Below, piece by piece: positions 17,824 through 26,601 of a stretch of DNA of 42,721 nucleotides. The translations under genes were made by a program, and so were the position numbers. Under the pieces are notes generated by a model that saw only the letters and a program-made list of their open reading frames with translations, ran no database searches and was not told the origin of the DNA. The DNA lies in NCBI GenBank assembly GCA_019243635.1, contig JAFAUB010000127.1, positions 1 to 42,721 on the forward strand, written 5' to 3'. The stretch's first letter is position 1. Every line of letters begins with the position of its first letter. The stretch comes from Pseudonocardiales bacterium. GTDB taxonomy: Bacteria > Actinomycetota > Actinomycetes > Mycobacteriales > Pseudonocardiaceae.

Positions 17824-19128
17824 GTGGGTACGGCGCCGCGGCTGGCTGACGGAGTCGAGCTGATCGGGGAGTATCAGGGGTCGGGTTTTCGAGAGCCGCA
17901 CTACATTGTGCGTCGGGCCGATGGGCAGGTCATCCAGCTGCCCCGGTTGCTGTACCTGCTGGCGGCCACCGTGGATGGTCAGCGGGACCAGGCGCGGCTG
18001 GCGAGCGTGCTCAGTGCCGAGTTCGGCAAGGTGGTGCAGGCTGAGCAGGTGGCGTTTCTGGTGGACAACCGGTTACGCCCGGCGGGGATCGTCGCGGTCG
18101 ACTCGGGCGGTGAGCAGGCCGACGCGGAGCCGAAGATGAAGGTGAAGGCGGATCCGTTGTTGGCGTTGAAGTTCCGGGTGGGAGTGGTGCCGGAGCGGGT
18201 GGTGTGGCGCATCGCCGGAGTGTTCGGGCCGATGTTCTGGCCGCCGGTGGTGCTCGCCCTGTTGGCCGGGTTCATCGGCTTGGACGTCGTGATCCTCGCA
18301 CGTGGCGGTCTGCGGCAGATCGTGCCCAGCGCTCTGGCGTTGGTCTACCAGCCGGCGCTGACGTTGCTGGTCCTGGCGTTGATCGTGGTCGCGGGGGCGT
18401 TTCACGAGTGTGGGCACGTCAGCGCCTGCCGCTACGGCGGCGCCCGACCCGGGGTGATGGGTTTCGGTCTGTATCTGGTGTGGCCTGCGCTGTACAGCAC
18501 GGTCACCGACTCCTACCGGCTGAACCGGGTCGGGCGGCTGCGCACCGACCTGGGTGGGGTGTACTTCAACGCGGTGTTCATCGCCGGGATGAGCCTGGCC
18601 TATCTGGAGACCGGCGCACCGTGGTTGCTGGTGGCCATCGTCGCGCTGCATATCGAGACCGCGACCCAGTTCCTGCCGATGGTCCGCCTGGACGGCTACT
18701 ACATCCTCAGCGACCTGATCGGGGTGCCCGACCTGTTCAGCCGGACGGGGCCGGTGCTGATGAGCCTGATCCCCGGGCGCCCCGCCCATCCTCGGGTGCA
18801 GGAGCTCAAGCCCTGGGCCCGTCGAACGATCACTTTGTGGGTGCTCATCGTGGTGCCCTACCTGATCTACTGGATGGTCGGGTTTCTGCTCGTGGTGCCT
18901 CGGGTGCTGCCCGTGGTGCTGCACAGGCTGGTCTGGTTGACCCACGCGGTGACGGCGAAAGCGGCGGCCGGTCAGGGGGCCGAGGCTGCCCTGGGTGTGG
19001 TGCAGATCATTCTGCTGTTGCTACCGTGGGTGGGGTCCTTGCTGCTGCTGGGCATGACGGCGCGCCGGCCGGTCCGGTGGCTGCTGGCCCGCTGGAGCCC
19101 GGCGCGGGCGGGCGCGGGGAGGTCATAG
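17824..19128 (+). CDS. PqqD-like domain / M50-type membrane zinc metallopeptidase
   Basis: The 434-residue protein has an N-terminal PqqD-like (RiPP recognition element type) region, about residues 25-92, reading YIVRRADGQVIQLPRLLYLL and so on. A site-2-protease-like membrane domain follows, with zinc motif HECGH at 194-198 and the second metal-site motif RLDGYYILSD at 288-297. At least six hydrophobic segments (about 135-160, 170-193, 245-280, 335-360, 395-415) place it in the membrane. It resembles proteins annotated as putative peptide zinc metalloproteases. In this context it probably binds the leaders of the four upstream peptides and cuts them. The start is GTG 17824, supported only by a weak GAGG, so an upstream non-ATG start remains possible. 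It overlaps the next gene by 1 nt. Confidence 0.85.
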   Translation: MGTAPRLADGVELIGEYQGSGFREPHYIVRRADGQVIQLPRLLYLLAATVDGQRDQARLASVLSAEFGKVVQAEQVAFLVDNRLRPAGIVAVDSGGEQADAEPKMKVKADPLLALKFRVGVVPERVVWRIAGVFGPMFWPPVVLALLAGFIGLDVVILARGGLRQIVPSALALVYQPALTLLVLALIVVAGAFHECGHVSACRYGGARPGVMGFGLYLVWPALYSTVTDSYRLNRVGRLRTDLGGVYFNAVFIAGMSLAYLETGAPWLLVAIVALHIETATQFLPMVRLDGYYILSDLIGVPDLFSRTGPVLMSLIPGRPAHPRVQELKPWARRTITLWVLIVVPYLIYWMVGFLLVVPRVLPVVLHRLVWLTHAVTAKAAAGQGAEAALGVVQIILLLLPWVGSLLLLGMTARRPVRWLLARWSPARAGAGRS

Positions 19129-20153
19129 TGCTGGTCTCCCCGGATCGTGGCGTGGGATGGTGGGCCGTTCGGGTTGGTAGGACGGTGGCGATCCTGGCTG
19201 CGGTGGGGCTGCTGGCGGGCTGTCTGGGCACCTCGGGCACCGGCACTCCGGGCACCCCCGGTAGCGGCGGCAACGGCTATGGCGGCACCGGTGGTGACGC
19301 CAACGGCGGCACCGGTGGCGGCGGGGGTGACGGCGGCACCGGGGGTAGCGGCGGCAACGGCTACGGCGGCACCGGCAACGGCTACGGCGGCAACGGCTAC
19401 GGCGGCAACGGCGGCAGCGCACACGGCGGTCAGGGCACCGACGGCGCCGACGGTGCCGATGGGGTTGACGGTGCGCCCGGTGGTGGTTTCTCCGACCCCG
19501 CGGGGGTAGCCGGTTCCGGCCGGTTGACCAGCCGCACGATCGACCTGTCCGGGGTCACCTCGGTGGTGGCGGGGGCGAGTTTCGTGGTGCACCTGAGGAT
19601 GGGTGAGCCCACGCGGGCCACGGTCACGATGGATGACAACCTGACCGACCGGGTCGAGGCCACCGTGATCGGTGACCAGCTCCGCCTGGGGATCAAGCCG
19701 GGCATGAGCGTCCGCAACGCCATGCTGTCCGCCGAGGTGACGGTGGGCCGGCTCGACCGGTTGGATACCAGCGGCGCCAGCCGGATCATGATGAGCCCCG
19801 CGCTGACCGGCCCCGCGGTGGCGCTGGTGGTGAGCGGGACCAGCGCGGTCACCGGCCCTGTCGCGGTCGGGCAGGTGCTGGCAGGTGTCTCAGGGACCGG
19901 CACGCTGGCGCTGTCCGGGCAGGCCCAGGACCTACGCCTCAGTGCGGCGGGAGCCGGCCGAGTGCCGTCGGCGGACCTCACCGTCCGCCATCTCGACGCG
20001 ACGCTGTCCGGGGCCAGCCACGCCACCGTCGCGGTCACCGACACGCTTGCCGCTCAGACGGCGGGTGTCTCGGTGCTGCGCTACCGGGGCACCCCGGTCG
20101 TCACCCGCTCCCAGACGTCCGGGATGTCGTCGATCGTGCGGGACTCACCGTAA
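19128..20153 (+). CDS. Lipoprotein with glycine-rich linker and GIN (DUF2807) domain
   Basis: A 341-residue exported protein. Residues 1-32 form a lipoprotein signal: Arg15 and Arg18, hydrophobic VAILAAVGLLAG, and lipobox LAGC with Cys32. Residues 33-115 are Gly-rich (GSGGNGYGGTGGDANGG and similar) and resemble the tails of the peptides encoded upstream. From about 125 the sequence is a GIN-type beta-solenoid domain: RTIDLSGVTSVVAGASFVV, then repeating strands with SGAS and SGTSAV turns to the end. GTG 19128 overlaps the TAG of the protease gene by 1 nt, and GGGGAGG lies 5 nt before it, so the two are co-translated. It is probably anchored outside the membrane. A role as receptor, immunity protein or display scaffold is inference. 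Confidence 0.82.
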   Translation: MLVSPDRGVGWWAVRVGRTVAILAAVGLLAGCLGTSGTGTPGTPGSGGNGYGGTGGDANGGTGGGGGDGGTGGSGGNGYGGTGNGYGGNGYGGNGGSAHGGQGTDGADGADGVDGAPGGGFSDPAGVAGSGRLTSRTIDLSGVTSVVAGASFVVHLRMGEPTRATVTMDDNLTDRVEATVIGDQLRLGIKPGMSVRNAMLSAEVTVGRLDRLDTSGASRIMMSPALTGPAVALVVSGTSAVTGPVAVGQVLAGVSGTGTLALSGQAQDLRLSAAGAGRVPSADLTVRHLDATLSGASHATVAVTDTLAAQTAGVSVLRYRGTPVVTRSQTSGMSSIVRDSP

Positions 20154-20217
20154 GTAATTGACGACCATTGTTGCGTGATCGGGCAATACCATACAGACTC
20201 GGAAAAGTCGAAGCGCA

Positions 20218-20490
20218 ATGTCACCACATGAGCACGCGCTGTTACGAGTATGGATCCTGGGATGCCTACTCGGCCTGGTGTTCACCTTCTATCACGGGGT
20301 CGCCCATGGCGATCTCGTCACCGTTAGCATATGCTGGCCGCTAGGGGAGCTGGTCGGCTATTGGCGCGACGCGGGGGGGCGTAGCCAAATGTGTCAGAGG
20401 GGGCGGGGGCGGTCGGTTGTTCCCACCAGGCCACCAGCTGCGCCCCCGACCAGCGCGAAGTACCGAGTGCGTTGGTCGGGGCAGCTATGA
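20218..20490 (+). CDS. Possible small membrane protein, unrecognised
   Basis: The ATG-started frame of 90 codons encodes MSPHEHALLRVWILGCLLGL, then VFTFYHGVAHGDLVTVSICWP, one or two hydrophobic segments followed by an Arg/Pro-rich tail that looks non-coding. The ribosome binding site is weak. It occupies the 333-nt gap before the LuxR-type gene. I do not recognise it; it may be a truncated or chance frame. Nothing else was seen in this gap. Confidence 0.25.
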   Translation: MSPHEHALLRVWILGCLLGLVFTFYHGVAHGDLVTVSICWPLGELVGYWRDAGGRSQMCQRGRGRSVVPTRPPAAPPTSAKYRVRWSGQL

Positions 20491-23120
20491 GGGCGGATCC
20501 GTGGACGCTTACGGGGCGTGACTCAGAGTTGCAGTTTATCGCTGAGCGTTTATGTGGTGGGGAATCACGCAGTGTGGTCATCGCCGGCCCCGCGGGAGTA
20601 GGCAAGACACGACTGGCCCGGGAAGCGCTGGCGGTTGCCAAGCGCGGTGGTCGGGTGACGCGATGGGCGGCGGGGACCAGTGCGGCGGCCGCGATCCCGC
20701 TGGGTGCGGTGGCGCATCTGCTCCCTGCGGTGGGGGTGGTGTCTGATCCGCTGACGTTGCTGCAGCGCGCCGGCGCCGCGATCGCCGAGCAGGGCAAGGG
20801 CCACCGGTTGGTCATCGGGATCGATGACGCGCATCTGCTGGATGAGCTGTCGGTGACGTTGCTGCATCAGCTGGCCTTGACCCGCACGGCGTGTGTGGTG
20901 TTGACCGTGCGGACCGGGGAGCCCGCTCCCGACCCGGTGGTGACGCTGTGGAAGAACGGGCTGGCCGACCGGTTGGAGCTGGCACAGCTGCCTCGGGTGG
21001 AGATGGACCGGCTGGTGACCGGCGTGCTCGGCGGGGTGGTGGACAGCCGCACGATCGAGCGGTTGTGGCGTTCCACCCGCGGGAACGTCCTCTTCCTGCG
21101 TGAGCTGGTGGAGGGCGGGTGTGACACCGGTGCCCTGCGGATACACGACGGCGTGTGGCGCTGGGAGGGGCGGCTGGAGCCCACCCCCCGGCTTCGGGAG
21201 ATCGTCCAGGCCCAGCTGGGCGGACTGGGCGCCGACGAGAGGACCGCGCTGGAGTTACTGGCCACCGATGAGCCACTGGGGCTGGGGCGGGTGGCCAGCC
21301 TGATCAACCCGGAGGTGGTCGCGGTGCTGGAGCGCCGCGGCTTGGTGACGGTGGTGAACAGTGGCTGGCGGGCCGAGGTCTGGTTGGCCCACCCGATCTA
21401 TGCCACGGTGGTGCGCGATCAGTTGCCCGAGGCCGATGCCTGCCGGCTGCGCCGCCGGCTGGCCAACACCCACCTGCCCTGGAAACGTCAGGATGACCTG
21501 CTCCGCGCCGGCATGCTGCTGCTGGACAGCGACCAGCCCGGTGCGCACGCCGGTCTGCTGGCTGACGCTGCGGTGCACGCCAACGCTCTGCTGGATCATG
21601 AGAATGCCGCGCGCATGGCGCAGGCGGCGATTGACGGCAGCGACGGCCGGGATGGCATGCGGGCGCATCTGGCGTTGCTGGAGGCGGTGCGCTGGCGGGG
21701 TCGCTACGATGAGGCCGAGCAGGTGGCGGCGGCTGCGGCGCCGTTCGCCACCTCGGCGGAGGAGCGGTCGCGACTGGCCGTGCTGCGGGCTCTGAACCTG
21801 TTCTTCGGCCTGGGCCAGGTGGCGAAGGCCGAGGCGATGTTGCACAAGGCGGCCGCCGACGCGGCTGACAACGAGATGTGCCGGCGCACCAGCGCGATCC
21901 ATGGAGTGCTGGAGTATTTCGCGGGACGTCCCCAGCAGGCCGCCGAGTCCGGTGCTGAGATCCTGGCGTCGGAGGAGGTCAGCGCGGAGGCGGTGATGTG
22001 GGCCTCGGGCGCGACCGCTGCCGGGTTGGCCGCGCGGGGCCGCAGCGCCGAGGCGCTGGCGGCGGTGGCGCAGGGCTGGGCGGCGCTGACCCGGTGCACG
22101 ACCGAGCCGGAGATGGCGTTGTGCCGGCAGCTCCTGGCCCATGGTGAGCTGTCGGCGTTGTTGCTGGCCGGGCGCGTGCACGAGGCCGTGGCTCGGGCCG
22201 CCGAGCTGCACCAGTGGTGTATGACCGCGCCGCAGTGGGCCGGCGACGCCCTGGCCGCCGCCCACGTCGGGTGGTCGGCGCTGGCCGCCGGACGTCCGCG
22301 CACCGCCATCCGGTGGCTGGCTGAGGCGGTGGTTGGTCTGAGCCAGTGCGACCCGGGTGGTTTCGGCCAGTTGTGTATCGCGCTGCTGGCGCAGACCCAC
22401 GCCCAGCTCGGCGACGCCGCGACCGCGCGGCGGCTGTTGGACGGCGGTGGAGTGCGCCACCACTGCGCGGTGTTCGAGCCGGAGTGGCTGTTGGCCGAGG
22501 CCTGGCAGGCAGCCGCTGACGACCGCACCTGCCAGGCGACCGATCGGGCGCTGCGAGCGGCGTCGGTGGCGGCGGGTATGGGGCAGCGCGCGGTGGAGGC
22601 GCAGGCCTTGCACACCGCGGTCCGGTTGGGGCGGGCCGGCCAGGTGGTCGGCCGGTTGCGGCAGTTGGCCGGCCAGGTCGAGGGCCCGCTGGTGGCCGCC
22701 TACAGCACACATGCCCAGGCGTCCGCGGCGGGCGCCGGGGGACCGCTGGACGAGGTGGCGGCCGAGTTCGAGACGATGGGAGCCCGCCTGCTGGCCACCG
22801 ATGCCGCCGCGCACGCCGCCGCAGCGCACCTGCGTGCCGGTGATCGGCGTCGAGCGGCCGCCTCCACAGCTCGAGCCGCCAGCCTGGCCCGAACCTGCGA
22901 GGAGATCCGCACCCCGGCCCTGGAGCAGCTGGCACCGCGACCGCTGACCAGCCGGGAGGGCGAGGTCGCCAGCCTGGTCGTGCAGGGCATGAAGAACCAG
23001 GCCATCGCCGAGCGACTGGTGCTCTCAGTCCGAACAGTCGAGGCCCACCTGGCCAACGCCTACGCCAAACTCGGCATCAGCAGCCGCGCCGAGCTAGCCC
23101 GAGCCCTCCGCGCAGACTGA
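20487..23120 (+). CDS. LuxR-family transcriptional regulator with AAA ATPase domain (LAL type)
   Basis: At 877 residues this is a large ATP-binding LuxR regulator. The N-terminal NTPase has Walker A GPAGVGKT (residues 34-41) and Walker B LVIGIDDAHLLDE (about 112-124). A long alpha-helical, TPR-like middle follows (about 350-780). The C-terminal LuxR helix-turn-helix reads LTSREGEVASLV, NQAIAERLVLSVRTVEAHLA and AYAKLGISSRAELA. I chose ATG 20487 because MRADPWTLTGRDSELQFI is the usual family start; a GTG 96 nt upstream adds residues that look non-coding. It follows the peptide/protease/lipoprotein genes in the same direction and is a candidate regulator of them, though location is the only evidence. 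A hairpin at 23131-23196 ends the unit. Confidence 0.9.
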   Translation: MRADPWTLTGRDSELQFIAERLCGGESRSVVIAGPAGVGKTRLAREALAVAKRGGRVTRWAAGTSAAAAIPLGAVAHLLPAVGVVSDPLTLLQRAGAAIAEQGKGHRLVIGIDDAHLLDELSVTLLHQLALTRTACVVLTVRTGEPAPDPVVTLWKNGLADRLELAQLPRVEMDRLVTGVLGGVVDSRTIERLWRSTRGNVLFLRELVEGGCDTGALRIHDGVWRWEGRLEPTPRLREIVQAQLGGLGADERTALELLATDEPLGLGRVASLINPEVVAVLERRGLVTVVNSGWRAEVWLAHPIYATVVRDQLPEADACRLRRRLANTHLPWKRQDDLLRAGMLLLDSDQPGAHAGLLADAAVHANALLDHENAARMAQAAIDGSDGRDGMRAHLALLEAVRWRGRYDEAEQVAAAAAPFATSAEERSRLAVLRALNLFFGLGQVAKAEAMLHKAAADAADNEMCRRTSAIHGVLEYFAGRPQQAAESGAEILASEEVSAEAVMWASGATAAGLAARGRSAEALAAVAQGWAALTRCTTEPEMALCRQLLAHGELSALLLAGRVHEAVARAAELHQWCMTAPQWAGDALAAAHVGWSALAAGRPRTAIRWLAEAVVGLSQCDPGGFGQLCIALLAQTHAQLGDAATARRLLDGGGVRHHCAVFEPEWLLAEAWQAAADDRTCQATDRALRAASVAAGMGQRAVEAQALHTAVRLGRAGQVVGRLRQLAGQVEGPLVAAYSTHAQASAAGAGGPLDEVAAEFETMGARLLATDAAAHAAAAHLRAGDRRRAAASTARAASLARTCEEIRTPALEQLAPRPLTSREGEVASLVVQGMKNQAIAERLVLSVRTVEAHLANAYAKLGISSRAELARALRAD

Positions 23121-23130
23121 CCCCAGCCCT

Positions 23131-23196
23131 CCCCGACATGGAGCCGTATCGGGCCTATCCTGCGGTTGGCTGCCCCGATACGGCTCCATGACGGGG
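23131..23196. terminator. Long hairpin after the LuxR-type gene
   Basis: The 17-bp perfect arms catggagccgtatcggg (23137-23153) and its complement (23174-23190) extend to 23 bp with one mismatch (23131-23153 and 23174-23196), around a 20-nt loop. It starts 10 nt after the luxR stop. A hairpin with the same cgacatggag and tatcgggg parts ends the M16 gene pair at 29303-29361. Confidence 0.75.
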
Positions 23197-23204
23197 GTGG
23201 GATC

Positions 23205-24317
23205 GTGATTGTGGTGTTTGGGGCTAGTGGGTTTACGGGGGGGCGGGTGGTGGGGGCGATGGTGCGGCGGGGGCTGCGGCCGGTCCTGGCCGGGCGCAGT
23301 GTCGGGCGGCTCACCTCCCTCGCGCAGCGCCTCGGGGATCTGGGGGGCGGGAAGCTGGATGTGGTGAGTGCCGACGTCGGTGACGCCGCGTCGATGCGGG
23401 CGCTGGTCAGCAGGGGTGACGTGCTGGTCAGCACCGTCGGCCCGTTCATCCGGCTCGGCGAGCCGGTGCTGCGGGCAGCGGTCGATGCCGGGGTGATCTA
23501 TCTCGACTCGACCGGCGAGCCCCCGTTCATCCGGCGGGTGTTCGAGGAGTTCGGCCCGCTGGCCGAGCGGACCGGGGCCAGCTTGATCACCGCGTTCGGC
23601 CACGACTACGTGCCCGGCAACCTTGCCGGCGCCCTCGCGCTGCGGCGTTCGGGTAGCGGGGTGCACCGGGTCGAGGTCGGATACCTGACCAGCGGGACGG
23701 GTCGGGCCCCGGTGATCAGCCGCGGCACGTTCGCCTCGATGGTGGAGCTGGCCGCCGAGCAGAGCTTCACCTGGCGGAACGGGATCCAGGTGGAGCCCAC
23801 CGGGTCGCGGATGCGGACCTTTCCCTGGGGCGGGTGGAACTGCCCGGCGCTGAGCATCGGCGCCACGGAGCACTACGCGCTGCCCCGGCTCGCCGGTCCC
23901 GAGGGCCTGCCCGAGGTGGACGTCTACGTCGGCTGGCTCGGACCCACGACGCGCGTGCTGCGACTGTCCTGCCGGGTCATCCCGACGCTGCTGGCGCTGC
24001 CCGGGGTGCGCTCGCTGCTGCGCCGAGTCGGGGGGCTCGCGGTGCGCTGGGTCGCCGAAGAGCCGGACCCGGTCGCCTTGGCGCAGGTCGCCTCCCACGT
24101 CGTCGGCACCGCCTACGACGCATCGGGCGCCGTGCTGGCGCAGGTGCGCCTGGTGGCGGGCGATCCTTACCAGCTCACGGCGGACTTGCTGGCCTGGGGT
24201 GCGCAGCGGGCCGCTGAGCACGGTGTATCCGGCCCCGGAGCGCTGGGCCCCGCCGATGCCTTCGGCCTGGAGGTGCTGGAGGCCTGCGCCGCCGAGGCCG
24301 GCCTGCGCCGCCTGTGA
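23205..24317 (+). CDS. Saccharopine dehydrogenase-like NAD(P)-binding reductase
   Basis: The 370-residue protein begins with a Rossmann dinucleotide-binding motif, VVFGASGFTGGRVV (G6-x2-G9-x2-G12), followed by LAGRSVGRLTSL and VLVSTVGPFIRLGEPVL. This is the pattern of the saccharopine dehydrogenase-like/trans-acting enoyl reductase family. The YLDSTGEPPFIRRV segment is also typical. The C-terminal half carries a hydrophobic stretch (VLRLSCRVIPTLLALPGV). Its substrate cannot be told from sequence. I chose GTG 23205, with GGGGTGGG upstream; an in-frame ATG at 23166 would lie inside the preceding hairpin loop. It stands alone, with no obvious functional link to its neighbours. Confidence 0.82.
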   Translation: MIVVFGASGFTGGRVVGAMVRRGLRPVLAGRSVGRLTSLAQRLGDLGGGKLDVVSADVGDAASMRALVSRGDVLVSTVGPFIRLGEPVLRAAVDAGVIYLDSTGEPPFIRRVFEEFGPLAERTGASLITAFGHDYVPGNLAGALALRRSGSGVHRVEVGYLTSGTGRAPVISRGTFASMVELAAEQSFTWRNGIQVEPTGSRMRTFPWGGWNCPALSIGATEHYALPRLAGPEGLPEVDVYVGWLGPTTRVLRLSCRVIPTLLALPGVRSLLRRVGGLAVRWVAEEPDPVALAQVASHVVGTAYDASGAVLAQVRLVAGDPYQLTADLLAWGAQRAAEHGVSGPGALGPADAFGLEVLEACAAEAGLRRL

Positions 24318-24389
24318 TCCGAGAATCCTGCCGCCGAGGCCGTTCCCCGGCGTAGGTGTCGGAGGGCGGTCGGACAAGCAGGCCCTGTA

Positions 24390-25968
24390 TCAGTCTTCCA
24401 GTCGACGGGCCTGGTCGTGCCCATCCGGACTCGCCAGGGCAGCCGCGAGGTTGCGGGCCGAGCGCAGGGTATGGGGGTGGTCGTCGCCCAGCATGGAGCG
24501 GCGCAGGTCCCGGGCACGTTCGAACAGCGACCGGACGGGGGCGAGTTCCCCCAGGTCTGCAGGCACGCAGCGGCGCGGTCGAGCAGCCAGGCCACGTCCT
24601 CCTCGGTTCCGGTGAGGGCGCGGTGCGGATCGGTAGCGACCAGGACGTGCGGCACGAGCTGGCGCCAGGCCGGCAGGTTTTCCCACGGATCGCCGGCCGG
24701 GACCGCGGCACGCAGCAGCCGAACCCAAGGACGGGCAGCTCCTGTTGCTGATGGGGCTGGGTGCGCAGGATCGCGGCGAGCAGCCGATGCAGCACCAGAG
24801 TCGTCGACTCCAGGCGGACCAGCCCGTACTGGCGCAGCAGCCGGATCAGTGCAGCAGCCGGATCAGTACGGTGAACGCCAGCGGATTCCTGGCTGCGGTC
24901 CCGAGGGGTCGGGCAGCTGGGGGTAGGAGCTGAACAAGGTCAGCGGGATCGGCTCCGGCGCCAGGTAGGAGGCGACGACGCAGTAGTATGATCGACTCGA
25001 CCCGGTCGAACACATCCACTCCCACCGGGCTGGCCGGCTCCTGCCGGCCCGGGTTACGCGAGGTGGTCACCACCTGCCCCCACCCTCAGGCAGATACCCG
25101 GCCAGCGCTGCGGGATCCTCGGCGTTGTCAAGAATCAGCAGCCACCGGTCCCGCTCCCGCAGCGCACCCAGCAACCGGGCCACCGCCGCGGTCACGGGGT
25201 CGGTGGCGGTAGCCAAACCAAGGGCGTGGGCCAGCCCGGCCAGTCGGACGGCCACCAGCGCTGGTTCCTCCGCCGGCACCCACCAGACCATCTCGTACTC
25301 GGCCCCGTAGCGGCGGGCGTACTCGATGGCCAGCGCGGTCTTCCCGATCCCACCCATCCGTACAGGGCCTGAACCACCGCCGTTGAACGTCCGTTCTCCA
25401 ACGCGGCATGCAGCGCGGTGAGCAGCCCATCCCGACCGGTGAACACCGGGCTACGGGCGGGCACATTCCACACCCGCCCCACTGCGGCGCGCTCCAGTCG
25501 GTGCGACAGATCCCGCAACGCCGCAAACAGCGCCTCGCTGAGCTCCTCCGGTGTCGTGACCGTCGCCGTGGTCACCCCACTCTCACTCAACCGGGCCCGA
25601 AACGCCTCCTGCCGAGCGCCATAGCGCACATCGACAAACAGATCCTTCGGCCCCTCGGCCTCCTCGCCGAGCAGCACCACCAGCCGCGGTAACCCCGCTT
25701 CACGGACCGCCTCGAGCTCCCACTCCGGGTAGGACAGCTCCGGGCGATCGGCCACTGGCGACCCGTAGCGAAACCCCACCACCGCCACATACACATCCGC
25801 AGCCACAACAGCGTCCCGGCACACCTGCGCCGGTCGCTCACTCCGCGGTCCGAAATACGCCATCTCGACAATGGCGTCCCCGGCCCGAGACACCGCCCGC
25901 TGCGCCGCCGCCACAAACGACCGACCCACCGGAAACCGCCGGCCGTAAACAACGAAATGGGCCAGCCC
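24390..25968 (-). pseudogene. DUF4062 - NB-ARC - TPR protein, decayed by several frameshifts and deletions
   Basis: Read on the minus strand, pieces of one large STAND NTPase gene appear in order. From about 25968, [20 protein letters not shown] through [26 protein letters not shown] is a DUF4062 domain. Then [19 protein letters not shown] leads to the P-loop, where a 1-nt loss near 25355 moves [19 protein letters not shown] into another frame. LLILDNAEDPAALAGYLPEG is the Walker B region, after which a second shift near 25070 leads to VTTSRNPGRQE. TPR pieces (RSLFERARDLRRSMLGDDHP and LRSARNLAAALASP) lie in further frames down to 24390, with most repeats deleted. The whole is non-functional. 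Such proteins are thought to act in NTP-dependent conflict or signalling systems. Confidence 0.82.
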
Positions 25969-26151
25969 CGCGCGATCCTGCGCCACGACTTCTTCCAGCC
26001 AGTCGGACGGCCCGTCTGACTCCGGATGACCGCGAGTGTCGGTCTGGCTACGTTGTGCGTGACATTCGCGTTGGCTGCGGCAGTGAGCGGCGGTTCTCCT
26101 GCGCCGTCGAGGCTGAGCCTTCGCCAGGCGCCGGCCGGCTACGATGTCCCG

Positions 26152-26601
26152 GTGAGGGCCAGGAACACCGCAGGAGCTGCCGCAGTGGTGGCACTGGTGC
26201 TGATCGGACTGGGGTCGGCAGGGATGGGGTGGCTGCTGTGGCCACACGCCGGCGGCGGTGTTGTCCGAGCCGGCCGCGGCACCGTGGTGCAGTCGGTGCT
26301 CTGCGGTACCTCTCAGGCCCGGGACGTGGTGCGCATCGAGCTGCTCGACGACCACGAGGTATCGGCCTGGCTGGATGGCTGCGGTCACCGGCTGGGTGAG
26401 GTGCTCACCGTCGAGCTACCCGACCCGCTGCCCGAGGGTGAGCTGGTAGCGCGCCTCGCGGGGACCGGGGTGCCCACCGCGACGGTGGGCGGGCGGCGCC
26501 TCGACGCCGCCGGTGTCGCGGTGGGCGGCCTCGCCGGTGCGATGCTGGCGTGGCGGCTGCGCGGGGACCGGGGTGCGGCCCGCCGTAGGGTGGACCCATG
26601 A
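26152..26601 (+). CDS. Small membrane protein of unknown function, upstream of M16 peptidases
   Basis: The 149-residue product has an N-terminal hydrophobic segment ([21 protein letters not shown]), an extracytoplasmic-looking middle with two Cys (VLCGTS and LDGCGH) that could pair, and a C-terminal hydrophobic segment ([13 protein letters not shown]) followed by Arg-rich [10 protein letters not shown] do not recognise the family. I chose GTG 26152 because upstream codons look non-coding. The stop overlaps the start of the first M16 gene as ATGA, so the three genes probably form one operon. Confidence 0.65.
   Translation: MRARNTAGAAAVVALVLIGLGSAGMGWLLWPHAGGGVVRAGRGTVVQSVLCGTSQARDVVRIELLDDHEVSAWLDGCGHRLGEVLTVELPDPLPEGELVARLAGTGVPTATVGGRRLDAAGVAVGGLAGAMLAWRLRGDRGAARRRVDP

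Noticed and set aside
18204..20153. A single 649-codon protein covering the lipoprotein region
   Set aside because: The first 308 codons are the shadow frame of the M50-type protease. A GTG at 19128 with GGGGAGG upstream starts a proper lipoprotein signal.
23166..24317. ATG 23166 as start of the reductase gene
   Set aside because: It lies in the loop of the upstream hairpin and adds residues before the Rossmann motif that are not family-like; GTG 23205 has GGGGTGGG before it.
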